Assembly: GCF_030272615.1 (NCBI RefSeq)
Contig: NC_081413.1
Location: 336,781,302 to 336,845,301 of the forward strand
Direction of reading: 5' to 3'
DNA: 64,000 nucleotides
DNA from: Cryptomeria japonica
Lineage: Eukaryota > Streptophyta > Pinopsida > Cupressales > Cupressaceae
Shown here piece by piece: positions 11,024 through 23,402 of the stretch. The position numbers and the translations under genes were made by a program. The notes below the pieces were generated by a model, which saw nothing but the letters and a program-made list of their open reading frames with translations, made no database searches and was not told the DNA's origin. How positions within the stretch are numbered: the stretch's first letter is position 1; each line of letters begins with the position of its first letter.

Positions 11024-12017
11024 AAAACACAGAACGGAAAGGGAACGCTTTCAGACAACCTAGAAAACCACTAAGGCATAAAGATTGAAATATGAAACCT
11101 TCCAAAAATATTTAATAACATTCAAAAACAATAATAAAGGAGAAATTCAATCCATAAATTGATTCATAGACTCAAAAATCCATAGAGACTTCCCGACATC
11201 ACACAGAGAGAAAATACTCAAATCAAACAAATGAAATATCATTATGAGAATACAATCACTCCTAAAACTCATAAGGGATTGTGTAAAACTAATATAAACT
11301 ATCAATTGACCCGAAACAATGCATTCAATCAACTTTAGAAAAACATAGTTTTACTCAAAGCCTTTCACGACAAATTTTCCAAAATAAACCCATACAAATA
11401 AGACAAGGATAACAAATCAAATGAATCCCAAGCTTTAAATAAATAATAGAAAATTATATTTCACACCTCTTAAACCCAAAATGAGAATCTACATAAAGAC
11501 ATTGCACAATCTAAATACTAAAAAATGTCTCAATGGCATTCTCAACAAACTACCAGCAATACAAGGAATACAGATAAATCACATCCCCAAAATTGTATTA
11601 AGTGTTTTTATCTATTACAATACCCCATTTAATTTACAATATTATTTCTCGCAGTGCCAAACAAGTAATCTTTCACAAGCACAATGACAGAGAAATAATA
11701 TTTCTGGAACCCAAAATTGTAAAGGTAGAATCCTTCAACCTAGAAGCAATAGAAGTTATGGCCAAGGGAAAACCGATGAAGAGAAAAACCAAAATCCTCA
11801 AGCTTCAATCTAATTCCAAGCCTCCAATCCAACAAAAAACTTCAGCAATCACCAAAATTCACAAAGAAGCCAACCCCCAGCAACGCGCAGAGAAGGCAAT
11901 AAATAAAAATTAAACCCAAACTATAGAAAGATATTGGCCAATCAAAAAATTTGATAAAACAATATATTATACCCAATGATAACTTTAAGAAACCCCACTG
12001 GGTAAAGGTGTAAAATC
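11024..12017. other. Non-coding stretch, nothing recognised
   Basis: The region is A/C-rich on the plus strand with short frames only. One 103-codon frame (11602-11913) is Lys/Gln/Pro-rich and has no recognisable motif. No terminal repeats were found. Confidence 0.35.
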
Positions 12018-12430
12018 CTAATGAATCTTTCATTATTTTGGGGGAAAATATTTTTTTGGCGAAATTTTTTTAATACGGAAAAAATATTAAATTCTGTTGG
12101 CAAATTTTTCTCAGTTGCATAATAGTTGTACAAAAATTAAGGCGAATTGTTCATTCTTTTTGGGAAAAAAAATTGATTTTATAAGAGAATCTTTTTCTAT
12201 TGCGTAAATTTTTTTGAAAAATTAAGGCAAATATTTCATTATTTTTGGGGGAAAATAATAATTACATTGGCGATTTTTATCATATTGCATGAAAAATGTA
12301 GAAAAATTAAGGCAGATCATTCATTATTTTGGGGGGAAAGTAATAATTACATTGGTGAAAGTTTTTCAATCTTATAAAAATTGTGGAATAATTAAGGCGA
12401 ACCTTCCATTACTAATTGGAGAAAAAAACT
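12018..12430. repeat. Degenerate tandem repeat, about five copies
   Basis: Copies start near 12018, 12141, 12229, 12312 and 12397. Each has a core like ttcattatttt-ggggaaaa followed by an AT-rich part and aaaattaaggc. Spacing is 83-123 bp. The copies differ strongly, so the duplication is old. Confidence 0.6.
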
Positions 12431-14055
12431 AATATAGCAAACACATCACATCTTAGCTATAAGTGTCCTGCATATCCGTATGAAATCTTTTAGAAAGATG
12501 CTTTTTGGTACGGATGAAATCTTGATTGAGGACTCTCTGTTATCCTTTTGCATAGAAAACATTGCACATGTCAGAGGAAGAAAAATGCATAGGATAGCAC
12601 ATATTTAATTTTCAATGAGAAGCTACCAGTATTAATCTGTGTTGAGGTCTGTGAGTCATGTACAAGTGTCAAGACTATTGGAATGAAATATTTCTTGTGG
12701 AATGAAAGAAAAGTACATCTCACACAGATTAATACAGTATGTGGAATAATCCAAAGTATAGACCTGATTGTTAGTTGTCGCCACTTCCTAAATCGAGAAA
12801 TAGGGTCATTATTTGCATGCTGCATTTCAGAATGTAGAGGATAGAAGCTATATAATCCACATGCTACAATTCAGATTGTAGAAGATAGACATATTTCTAG
12901 GATATTTTTTTAGGAAGTGTTGTTGCCTTGCTTGCAGAGGTTTTAAAATGAAGTGCATAGAAGGTGCAGTTGAATTTTGGCATTAGGAGATATGGCTGAA
13001 GGTTTGCAGATGCCATGAAGTAAAGAAGATTGATGACTTACCTTGTAGCCAAAGGGTTATTAAAATTACCAAAGATAACCAAAGGGTTATCAAATGGCTT
13101 GAGTGAAACTACAGGATTCAGCTGTAGTTGCAAATAATTCTGATCTCTCTGCCAACCACCCTTTTCACCTTATAATCGGTGGAATGCAAAGAGAAAGTTA
13201 GGTGAAGACACAAAAGATGTAGTTTTGGAGTCAAGAAATCTTGCTTGATCAAGACTCTCAAAGTTCTCCCCTACAGGTAAATGCAATCAGAATCTTGTAT
13301 CCAGGTATCCACTGCATCAATAACCACAAATGTGTGATAGTGGCATGGCTCATAAGGTAATTGGCATTCATGGAAGCTTTCTATGTCTCGGTACCAAAAC
13401 TTTCATGTATACTGGCCTAACAGTTTTATGGCATCCTATACATGCAATGCATGTTACACATTCTGCTAAATGGCCGCTAGCTTGTTGCATTCCTTATGAT
13501 TATAAAAGGAATGCCAAGGCTGTAAAGAAGGATTCTAAAATTTTCTTATCTCCAAGGAGAGTAGAAATAAGGATTTATCTTGTCTATTTGTGTAGGGTGG
13601 TTTCATGGTGAAAGAAATAGAAGGTACACTTTCTCTTGAAGTATTTTTTCAATTACTTAATGAATAGACTACTATATGTTTCTAAGATTGTCTCCATTAG
13701 TACTTTTAGATGTTACATGAATGATGAATCATAGTATTAAGGATATTTTGTCTTGTCTTGGAAATTTCCTTATCACTGTGTGGTCCTTGTCAATGTGTTA
13801 ATGTTAGGAATTAATGCTCTAGTGGTTCACTCATTTTTAAATGATCTGCTGCTTGGGTTTACATTCTTGATCTCAAATTCGACTCTGTGCCCTATACATA
13901 AGCATTGGTCTGTTGAAGCTATTCACTATTTTTTTGGAAAATAACCCATATAGAAAAAATTCCATGGTCATTGTAACTTATATCAAAAATTAAAAAAATA
14001 ATAAAAGAAGATATATATACTATTAATCTATACCGCAGAAGGCAACTTATGGTAA
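12431..14055. other. Non-coding stretch with weak open frames
   Basis: The longest frame is 93 codons (13330-13611), with no recognised motif. A short partial duplication (aaagggttatyaaa) occurs at about 13049-13094. Nothing else supports a gene. Confidence 0.35.
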
Positions 14056-14914
14056 GTGTGCATTAATGAGACATTTATGATCATTGATCAAGTTGATCGA
14101 ATGCCTTTAAATTGGGAATTGGGATATTACCATATTTATACATTACATGTTCGAGTTGGAAACACAAAGGTGGGAGTGATGGACACGTCGATTATGCTTA
14201 GGGAAACAAAACAATAGAAAGCGTTTGTAGGTGAAGTCACTGATAAACGGTTAGGAGGGATCTTAGTGAATGACCACCCATGCATAATGCATGTGGTCAA
14301 GATAGTGTCGGGGTTGGAGTTTATGATGGCATATAATAGGCATAGGGCCAGTTCGGACATTCTGACATTTTTTCTTACCATGGTGTTATATGTGAGAGTT
14401 TCCAAGGAGTGGGTGAAAAAACTCACCCAGATGTTGTTTGAGCATGCATATTTGTGCAACATTGATATACTGATCGATAATGTGGATGAGAACCTCCTAA
14501 TTCCCCTACCATAGAAATATTACATGGGGGGTTTCTAAATTCTTGATTGTGCAAATGCAAGATGCCCAATTGTTGCAAGGGCGGAGGAGTGATATACTAT
14601 GTAGTATCAATTTCCTCCTATATGTAGCCAAAATCAAGGAACCTGATGAGGAAGATTGTCATTGGGACTACCTAACCACTTAAGGGTTGCTATATGAAGT
14701 TGAAAATGATGAGGAAGATGCAAATGATATTGTAGGGGCGTTGTAGCTAGGGAGCAGAAAGAAATGGATTGAGGACGACAGATGTGGTGTGGATGAAATT
14801 GTAGCAAGCGAAGCTCATGCTAACTGCAAATAGGACTGCATGCTCATCTTACAAGCTAAGAAAGTCAGACAGGACATAATAAAGGAGGAACATGAAGTGG
14901 CAAGGTGGGCTTGA
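14056..14914 (+). pseudogene. Decayed protein-coding relic, family not recognised
   Basis: One frame is readable from 14056 to TAG 14512-14514 with a single internal TAG (14215-14217). A second frame continues from about 14555 to TGA 14912-14914 with one TAA and two TAGs. The first block reads like a folded domain (DRMPLNWELGYYHIYTLHV, RLGGILVNDHPC, SKEWVKKLTQMLFEHAYLC). The second is strongly acidic (ENDEEDANDIVG, KKWIEDDRCGVDE). Joint length is about 280 codons. The coding reading rests on residue composition across stops; a retrotransposon-borne protein is the likeliest source, but I do not recognise the family. Confidence 0.4.
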
Positions 14915-15889
14915 AATGTCTCCTAGTCTTGAAGTATCGTGCAGCTGCTTCGTTCTATTTTGAATTTTGTATTGTGGGTTATGGGTTGTTAAGTTTTTTT
15001 GTTAAGTACTTGTGCCATATTTTATGTCACTACTGGACATTCAATTGGAATATATTTTTGGCTACAAGCCAAATACAACTGTATCTTTATTTTTAATGTT
15101 ATTTTAATATAATGGGTGTTGGCCCTACCAAGCTATTAACCTATCATATGCAAGTTCTTTCATGATAATATCATTTTTAGAATTTTTTTATGTCTGGTTT
15201 GCTTCATTTTGGAAGTTGGTGAGGTTGTATTCTAATTTTGTATGAGATGGGTTTCAATTTTGGTTTTGTTATTGGATTTTTCCCTACTACACTGTTAAAC
15301 TGATACAAGTTATAGCTAGGGTTTCAAAATAAACTTAAAATGATTCACTCTACAACTCTATTACTGTAGATGATCAATTAGGCTAAGAGGCTCATGAAAT
15401 TGAAATACACAGAATTTAAGAAAATAATGATTAATGTAACAAATGCAACTATAGCTCGCATAGAAAATCCTGCATAAATCCTTACAATGGTAAATTCAAA
15501 TTACAAGCATGTGAACTGGTTTAATTTTAATTTTATTATTTTTTATTTGCCATAGTCTATAAAAACCTTCGACACTACGAAGTTAGCTTCATCAAGCACT
15601 TTCATCTAACTCCACAATCACACGAAGATCTTGGCCATTGATCTTATAAAAGACAACCTCACATTATCACACTTAGGAGATGAACATGTTGGATGCACGT
15701 CCTAGCCATGTTACATGGCTTTCTACATGTCATTCGTTTAGTGTTCAAGTGTATGTCAAAGTTTTGGAGTTAGTTTTGGCAAGAAACTTTGATTTATTGT
15801 GCAATGATTTGGGTCATCGGATAATCAAGAGGTGACCACTCAATACTGTGGCTTACGAGGATGATAGATTGGGCCAATCCTTTCCAACG
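14915..15889. other. Non-coding AT-rich stretch
   Basis: T-rich then A-rich sequence with no coding signal, repeat or RNA gene recognised. Confidence 0.35.
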
Positions 15890-16045
15890 TGTCCTTTGAC
15901 CTCCAGCATGCAAAATCTTATTGGTCCACTTAATAAAAGACTAACGTCAATAGGGACCACGTTCCATGTGTGCAGGCAAGGCTGCGGAGTTAAGGTGAAC
16001 AAGCATCTTGATCTAACTACGCAGTCGCGCAGTGATCTATTTATA
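15890..16045 (-). repeat. Dispersed repeat copy, related to 28176-28476
   Basis: Read on the minus strand it gives tgcgcgactgcgtagttaga, then ttaactccgcagcc, then a gtggtccct block. The same order (tgcgcagctgcacaacta, taattccacaatgccgc, gtgggacctg) is seen at 28390-28476 on the plus strand. The two are inverted relative to each other and about 12 kb apart. It may be a non-autonomous DNA transposon or an LTR fragment; no terminal inverted repeats were identified. Confidence 0.45.
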
Positions 16046-16456
16046 ATATTTCTACTTTTTGAATATTTTTTAATATTTTTAATTAATAACTTTTAATTTT
16101 ATTTTTTTGGTCGGTGATAATTTTTTTATTTTATTAATATATCAATACAAAAAAGTACATAGTTCTCAAAATCAACATCCCAAACATCTACCAAAAAATC
16201 CCTTCCAAAACATGCACTTAAAAATATCCTTGAATCACCTAGTCACTACTACATACTATAGCCATGCATCACGAAACAGTTTTAGGGGCAATTTATCAAC
16301 CCGACAAAGATCAAAAATTGCATACCATTTTTTTAACACGAAAATTGAAAAATTGTAAACATGGGCTAATGCAAACTAAGTTATCAACTAGAATTTTTCA
16401 TGTTCTTCATTGTACCTAGCAATAATTCACATCGCCTCCTCCGTGCATGCCCTTAG
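16046..16456. other. Non-coding AT-rich stretch
   Basis: Runs of A and T, with no coding signal or repeat recognised. Confidence 0.3.
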
Positions 16457-16981
16457 TCACAATTCGCATCCCACTTCCACCCTGGCAATTTCATGCACTA
16501 TGTAGAGAGCTTCTTCCACCCGCATTAGCCCTACAAAAGTTTTGAAAGCCTCCCAACCTCTCCATGTTGAAGCTCTGCATCTTGCTTTCATGTCATCCTC
16601 TGGCCAAGGAACAAATGGAATAGGGTTCACATGTTCAATCAATCCTTTTGATATGTCTATGCCCACTCCTAGGACAACCCACTTAAAAATGGAGTCCAAA
16701 TCACCAAAGTAATCCTCTGCAATTAAATCATTCAAAACATTTTTCACCTTAGCCACCATATCTTTGAATTCAAGTCCCTAAGCAGCGATTAAAGAGTATA
16801 TTTCCATATTTGTCCTGTATCTATGACTAATATGGACAATGTCTTCTCCTAGCACAAGTTTCATCACCTTTGTCAATCTTTCATCCTTGTGAAGGAAGAA
16901 GCCTTCCATAGGCCTATTAGACACCTTCCCCACAAATGGCACAAGCTCCTTTATTGTTTTGAAAGTGAAGCAAGCCTTCAT
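16457..16981 (-). pseudogene. Minus-strand coding relic with one in-frame stop
   Basis: A single frame of 174 codons runs from ATG 16981 to TGA 16457-16459 with one TAG at 16778-16780 and a TAA shortly upstream of the ATG. Blocks include CFTFKTIKELVPFVGKVSN, HKDERLTKVMKLVLGED, and FKDMVAKVKNVLNDLI followed by GDLDSIFKWVVLGVGID. The order of a helical block, an FKDMV-like helix and a D-x-x-P/I-x-x-W-like turn faintly recalls the middle of plant cytochrome P450s. There is no haem-binding Cys motif or ExxR in the fragment, so I do not assign it. A captured gene fragment or an element protein are both possible. Confidence 0.35.
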
Positions 16982-17163
16982 GATTATCTGTTATAGTGCC
17001 ACCACCCTAATACCCCTATCTCTGCTCTTTGCAAATTATTGCAGTAATTGCAAGAAGAAAGAATGAAAATGGAAATACAAGGCAAAAATCACCCATTATT
17101 GCTATTAATGTATTAAGAACTTCACCCAAACTCAAAATCCAACATCTCCACCAAAAGCCAGGA
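16982..17163. other. Spacer, nothing recognised
   Basis: Non-coding between two minus-strand relics. Confidence 0.3.
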
Positions 17164-17379
17164 TCATGAATGCACAACCATCAATACTCTGTCTGAGTAT
17201 GATTTCTTTTTGTGTCCACATAATTTGGCAATAACTACTCCTATGTATCGTGCCAACTAGCTTGTCCCTCATCCAATGCATCCTCCATCTGTCATTCTCA
17301 GAATTGCCATTTCCATAATGTCTCTGCCCACATCATCCTCCAGCAGATTGTGAAAATCTTCTAATTGGAAATCTTGTAC
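17164..17379 (-). pseudogene. Short minus-strand coding relic
   Basis: About 70 codons are readable with two in-frame stops. Blocks are FHNLLEDDVGRDIMEMAILR and LCGHKKKSYSDRVLMVVHS. The family is not recognised. It lies upstream of and on the same strand as the relic ending at 16457, so both might be parts of one decayed unit. Confidence 0.3.
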
Positions 17380-17640
17380 AAATTCAAACATGCATTAAAT
17401 CCACCACCACTATACACCAATTAGATTGGCCAATTCCCATCACTTTGAACTTGCATAAATCTAGGATTTTCCATAAATCACTTTGCCACCACGTCATCCA
17501 CTAACATACTACTAAAATCTTCAAGCTCATATTCTTGTGTCTCTCGAAAAGATCTAGCCCATTTGGGCAACACATCAATCACTTTGTTCCTAGTTCGCAG
17601 CATCGGAAACTTTAAACTTTAATTAATCAATCATTTTAAT
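17380..17640. other. Non-coding spacer
   Basis: No coding signal or repeat recognised. Confidence 0.3.
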
Positions 17641-17934
17641 GACCATTGGATGATTGTGGATTAACGAAATAAGCTCAATTTCAGTCTGAAGTTGTGAAGG
17701 ATAAAGGTTTCTTCAAAAAGTTTGTAGAATACAAACACGCATGTGCATTGTCTAATTAACTTTTATAAACTATATACTTAATTAACTATAAGTCTATACT
17801 TAATTAATTTTAATCAATTTAGTGATCGTTGAATGGTCGCAGATCAATGGCATAAGCTCTATTTTGGAGAGAAGTTGTGAAGGACACAAGTTTCTTCAAA
17901 AAGTCACCGAAATAGAGACACATGTGAGCACTGT
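17641..17934. repeat. Direct duplication, two copies about 182 bp apart
   Basis: 17641-17752 and 17823-17934 share agaagttgtgaagga, then aggtttcttcaaaaagt or aagtttcttcaaaaagt, and acacgcatgtg or acacatgtgag blocks in the same order. Identity is moderate. Between them lies an AT-rich spacer with repeated tacttaatta. Confidence 0.55.
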
Positions 17935-18265
17935 CAAGAATGAAAGGTTTTAATAAATGAATGATTCAATGTTTTTAATAAAAGAAAGAAAAAGAAATGA
18001 ATTTTAACCATGGTTTTTCCCTTCGAGGAAGCTCTATTTCTCTTGAAATTAAGGGAGATTGGAATTTGGAGTAACCAATTAACCAGGAAGATTCAGAAAT
18101 TAGAATCCAAATTCAGGGATGCAACAAATTTTGTCTACACCAATTTGTTTCTTCATCATTTCAAATTAAAATTTTTGAGTAAGTTCCTAAGAGAAATAAA
18201 GAACACCTACATCCCACGTTTTAATTTTTTTGAATCTTATAGTTTAGATTGTAGAATCGGGGGTG
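17935..18265. other. Spacer with a weak open frame
   Basis: An open frame starts at 18010 (to 18315), with no recognised motif. It overlaps the start of the relic at 18266 in another frame and is probably chance. Confidence 0.3.
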
Positions 18266-18799
18266 ATGGGCAAAGCCAGAGAGACACAAAAAATAGACTA
18301 TGCCCAATTTGTTAAAACCCTAGGTTTCCATGATATTTATGATCCTGTAATCCATGGTAGGCTAACCACTACTCTTAGATTTTCATGTGAGAATAAGGTC
18401 GTAGGGGGCATGCCCGATAAGGCATGAAAGATTGTGTATAATAAAATATTAGGTCAATAAATAAATAAAAGTGCAACGTGGGATGTTGGATTGGGACGCA
18501 TGATGCCCCCTGAGGTTTTCCCTTGCCCAAAAATTGTCATGGTTTGTGCCCAAAATTATGATGAAAATAGACGAGCAACTGTTAATAAAAATATTCAAAA
18601 GGAAATTTTATCCATTACCAAGGATGAATTTAAAATTTTGTTGGACTCAAAGCTTGGAGCAGGAGATTTTAGACACTTAAACGCCCACATTGACATAGGA
18701 AATCTTGCCTGTGATTTTGAAGCAATCAATGAAGAGGGGAGAAATAATTATCTCAAAGAAATAACAATGGATGTGTTGGGGCTTCAAATTTCCAAATAA
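18266..18799 (+). pseudogene. Decayed reading frame starting MGKARETQKIDY, family not recognised
   Basis: One frame runs from ATG 18266 to TAA 18797-18799 (178 codons) with two in-frame stops (a TGA near 18425 and a TAA near 18458). Blocks include FVKTLGFHDIYDPVIHGRL before the stops, and PPEVFPCPKIVMVCAQNYDE and FRHLNAHIDIGNLACDFEA after them. Composition is protein-like throughout. It resembles the style of the element-borne proteins further right but shares no clear block with them. Confidence 0.4.
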
Positions 18800-20289
18800 T
18801 TTCAAGCACCCTACTATTAAAAATGGTGGTCACTTCATGGAAATGACACATAATGGATGATTAATGATTTGAACAACTAGAGTAAAGGAGGATATGAATA
18901 AATTAATTACAATGAACCCCATGAAAGACTAGTGTTTTTGATCTGTAGAAAAGATGATATGAATAGAGAATTAAAATGAATAAAACTTGGAAATATAATA
19001 AATACCCATTTCATAAAATCAAGTTTCCAAGCTCCAGAAAAAATATTAGATCTGTACAATGTGTTTTTGGCTATAGACCATACAGAAGACCGTAAGAAGG
19101 TTTAAAAGCCTGTTATTTCGACCTACATGAAAGAATATGTCGACTTGGAATGAAAATATATGCAAATATCAAATCTGATGAAGACCCATTTTATAAGTGG
19201 ATGTTTCCTACCACCACAAAAAATTTGAGATTCGTATCTGAAGTTTAAGGCTACCAACCAAACAAAAACCTGAAAGATAGCTTAAAGTAAGGTTATTGAC
19301 TAACTAGTTTGCATATTAATTTCAAAGGGTTTTGTTAATTTTAATGTAAAATGGTGACTTTTCACCCCAAAAGGGGTATGGTTCCCATTCAACCACATAT
19401 ATAAATGGTTAAAAAATGCAGATATGAGGGGGAGAATGAGAGAAAAATATAGGAGAGACTCTGGATAATATTGTACTATTTTGAACCTTTTAATACAATC
19501 AGTAGCTTTCTTTCACATATGTGTTGTGAGTTATTTCATTTTCTGTAGGCAATTGTTTGTGATATTATCTAAAGGAGATAAGGATATTCGTATTCTTACA
19601 GTCAAGTTTATGTTTCTATTTTATAAACTTGGATTAATAGGATCTACTTGTGAATTGTAATTGTTCCTTGTAGTTCTTCCTTGGATGGTCCTTTAAGGTT
19701 AAGGTTAAATTCATTAAAGCGGTTTATGATATAAACATTTAGTAGATCTCATAAGAAACGGTAACTGACAGATTTACCAAAGGGGGTAGGTTTAAAAACT
19801 GTCTCACAAATCATACATTAAGTCCTAGAGAAATATAAGACTTTGTAGCCCAAATAACAGGAAAGACACTGGTCATTCACAAATCACAACCTTTACCATA
19901 TTAATTACTTTTACATTAAAGCAATAGGACTAGTTGAGTAGGACACATAAAACTAGTTAGAAATAGTATACATACTTATAAATTTTAAGTACAAAGATCG
20001 AATAGCTTCCACAACAACAATCTTGAACTCATCTAAAAGCCACCCATCCTAGGAACCTATGCCATTCTAAGATAGGAGGAAGTTAGATTAAGATAAACAA
20101 TTTTCTATAAAAATCATTAGTCATCGAAAGCCACTAGTGAATAGGTATACCTGCCTAGGTCTTGCAGAGCCTAAAGTGAGGGAATTAGTAACCACATAGG
20201 TTCGCTCTATAAGTTGGCCAAGTCAATTGGAGGGTTTGATCATAGGAGTTGGCATTTCCTTAGAACCTATCCAATCTGTTGATTTGAGA
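18800..20289. other. Non-coding stretch, possible LTR-like promoter segment
   Basis: No coding signal. A TATA-like atatataaat (about 19398) and a purine run gagggggagaatgagag (about 19426) lie close together, and the segment separates two decayed coding blocks, as an LTR would. No second copy or matching ends were found, so LTR identity is only suggested. Confidence 0.3.
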
Positions 20290-21931
20290 TCCAACAGGAT
20301 GGTAAACAGCAGGATCAAAATCATAAGCCTCCTTATAGAGGAGATATTTTTGTGCCATGGGTTCAAGATACTATTGCCATGCTAACATTTTGCCTGGGAT
20401 TGGAAAATAATATGGAAGTGGGTGCAAACCTCCTTGAAATGGTATTTAATATCCATTGTCTTAATCAACCTGTTAGATATAGTTTTGTTGAGCACATTGT
20501 TCAATCCATGCATGAACAATTTGTAGAGATTAAAAGAGGTTCCTCTAAGAAATTTAGGTTTACAACCTACCTGTGCCATCTTCTTCTAGTGAAATATAGT
20601 GGAACTTTTGACTCCAACAAGATTTAGATTCAAGTCTATAAGGATGTTGAGGTGAGAACAGTTCATCCAGTATATGAATGGACCACTAAGATAAGGATGC
20701 ATGATAACAGAGGTAACTACAACCATTTTGTAGATTTCTTTTTGGCTCCAATGTATCATGCAATTACAAACACTCTAATGCCTAGATTGCCCGAGTCTTG
20801 TAGAGATTGCATTCAACTGGGATGTGAATACAACTAGCTGACTGGTACCTCATGGAAAAATATACCATGTTAAGGTTTTATGGATCAGGAGTAGAATCCT
20901 ACAAACTTCCAATAGATGTGACAGAGAGGGTTTTTGCATTGGAATATGTATGGCAGATGGAGAGTACAGATAAGCGCTACTTTTATGGTCAGCAAAAGAA
21001 GAGATTATTTCCTTCATTACCTTTTTCATGTGGAGGGTACACATTTGAGAGAGAAGCATTCAGTGTGGTCTATGAAACTTTGATTTTTTTTAATTTTGAT
21101 GTTGACAGTTACTAGTAGTATGATCCATGTGACATCATTAAGGAAATGGTTGTGGAGAATAAGAGCTTTGCAAGTAAAATCCAACATGTAAGTAAACCCT
21201 TGTTAGAGATATTGGAAAACAAGGATTCTTGGGATGAGGTCAAAAAAGTGATGGAGGAAACTGTTGCTAACAAAAGTATTTCTCTAGAACAATTGTCTAC
21301 ACAAATTATGGTATTGCACCCATAGAGAAAAATAGAGCAAGACATCCAAACTAGGAGGTCAGACAATTTTTACAAAACAGCAGATGTTTCATCTACTAGA
21401 ATAAGAATCCCATATTTTCTATCACAAGCTTGTGCAGAGGAAAACTGGACATGAAACAAAATCAAAGATTTTTGGTCTATGAGGAAGAATGTAGGTGAAC
21501 CAAAGACTATTGCAGATTTTGATTATAACCCAGGGGATTATAATTTTAAAAAACTATGGAATATAGAGAATCCCTCTAAAGCATATGATGTCATTGATGA
21601 TGATAGAGATCATTAAAGTGATAATGAGATACCCTCAAGTCAAATTCCAACAGTTGTTACAAAATCTGCAAAAACATCTATTTTTAGTGAGGCCATGATT
21701 GAAAAATATTCTTCAGGGGTAGCCATAATGGAAAAATTGAGTTATCAAGGTGGTAGTTTGGAGTCCAAAGGACAAGGCCCTTGGATGCCACTGGAGGTAG
21801 AGTTACCAACAAAAGGTTCATATCATGGAGGCATTGGAGTTGAATCAACAAGCAAAGGTGATAATTATAAATGTCATAACCCTCCTTTATCACTTTTTGA
21901 TTTGATACAATTCTATTATATTTTTGGTTGA
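20290..21931 (+). pseudogene. Decayed aORF protein, paralogue of the gene at 29168-32319
   Basis: Protein is readable in one frame from about 20297 to 20837 (stops TAG at 20625 and 20835), then after a one-step frame change near 20838 to about 21900 with several stops. Blocks in order are RGDIFVPWVQDTIAML, LNQPVRYSFVEHIVQSMHEQ, KKFRFTTYLCHLLLVKYSG, RGNYNHFVDFFLAPMYHAI, and a block starting RFYGSGVESYKLPI and ending RLFPSLPF. Each matches in order a block of the relic at 29168-31000 (DLFISYFLDT, INRPFEYDFVVAQGLHNAL, FNYLVFENFF, RVFGSLVTPRILPI). The protein function is unknown; retrotransposon-borne extra ORFs in plants commonly look like this. The last 30 codons, from about 21872, may be chance read-through into an LTR. 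Confidence 0.55.
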
Positions 21932-22504
21932 GCTATTGAAAATGATTAAATAAATATTATAAAAGAATAAATAATGGACCCACACACACACTTGGAGAAT
22001 ATAATTCAAAAGGAATTATTTATTTTTATTTTTATTTTCCCATTTCCAATTATGGCACATGTTGTAGGAGGAATTAGAAGCTTCTAGAGGAATCTTCAAT
22101 ACCTTGCATGTAACTCCCCCACTAAGATATTAATCAATTTTGCATGGGTCCAATATTGGAAAAGAATCTCATTCTTAATTAATTTCTCTAGATAGTGGAA
22201 TTAAGGGATTTTTCCTATATTTTATATGCAAGTTTTCATAAGAGGGAGTTGATTATGTTTTGAAGAAAATTTCCCAAATTTCCTTGTTGTTAGTAGTAGG
22301 ATCTTCCTTGGTAGTTACATTTTGGTTGTAGGATTGTTAAATTGTTCTTGAATATTTCTCTCAAGTTGCAAGGAAGGATCTAAGAAGATAGCTAGAAGAT
22401 TGGAGAGGATTCAACATCGAGCTTCGATAAGCCAGGTTCTCTTCTTTTGTCATCTCTCATTTACATATGAGAAATTTGTATTTTCAAAAAATATAGCTAC
22501 TAGA

Positions 22505-22529
22505 TCTTCCTTAAAAAAAAAAAAAAAAA
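22505..22529. repeat. Homopolymer A run
   Basis: About 18 A residues follow ttcctt within an AT-rich segment. It may be a slippage product; no retroposon end was confirmed. Confidence 0.5.
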
Positions 22530-23250
22530 ATAGATTGTAAATCTTTCTTTATTTAGGGACAAATATTGATAAAAGTACTTTTTCGTATAATGCATGTAAA
22601 AGATAGCTTTATTATTTATTTAATTTTCTTTAGAAAAAAAAAATATTAGATCTTGCTTTTGCTTTTCCAAAAAAAGAAAAGATTTTCTAGATCTGTGCAA
22701 AAATCATATTTCCTTTATTTAATTACTTTTTCTGAGAATAAACTCTTCTCTGTGTGATTAAATGATAATCACTTGTGTATGAATCTTGTTCCTTATTATT
22801 CTTCTCTTAAATTCATTACTGGAATGGGAATTTGAATGTAAACCTTATTTCTTACATTAAATCTCACCTCTATGTGAATGCAAGTTTGATCTTCTGTATA
22901 TGAAGTTATTCAAATATTTTTCCTGTGAGTAAAAACCCATTTCTCTCTTTGAATGTAGATTTGATCATAAATCTTAATTCCTTAAGAGCAGTCTTACTTC
23001 TCTGTGAACAAAAAATGTCTGGTAATAAAATATAAACCTCACTGTATTCATTATTCTCTGTGGAAATAGAGTATAAATCTCTCTTTGTGAATATCAGTTT
23101 TGTACATTGCTGAAACAATTTAATTCTCTTTGTTATTTCATCCCTGTGATTAAATTCTTATTCTCATTTGTTTTACATTAACATTTCTCTTGTACATATA
23201 TCTGTTTATGTATTTCTCTCTTATGTTATTAAATAAATTGGAATGAAAAA

Positions 23251-23253
<3 letters not shown>

Positions 23254-23332
<79 letters not shown>
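23254..23332. repeat. (TA)n microsatellite, about 79 bp
   Basis: An uninterrupted TA run. The true length in the genome may differ because such runs are unstable and hard to assemble. The apparent Tyr/Ile reading frame across it is meaningless. Confidence 0.95.
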
Positions 23333-23335
<3 letters not shown>

Positions 23336-23402
23336 CATTAAAATTTATACAAACAAATTATATGCGAAATCGTAAAAGGAAATCCGTAGATTAAACTTCG
23401 CA

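Noticed and set aside
16457-16981. Firm assignment to cytochrome P450
   Set aside because: No haem-binding cysteine motif or ExxR motif is in the fragment; the resemblance is too weak.
23150-23338. Tyr/Ile repeat open frame on the minus strand
   Set aside because: It is only the translation of the TA microsatellite.
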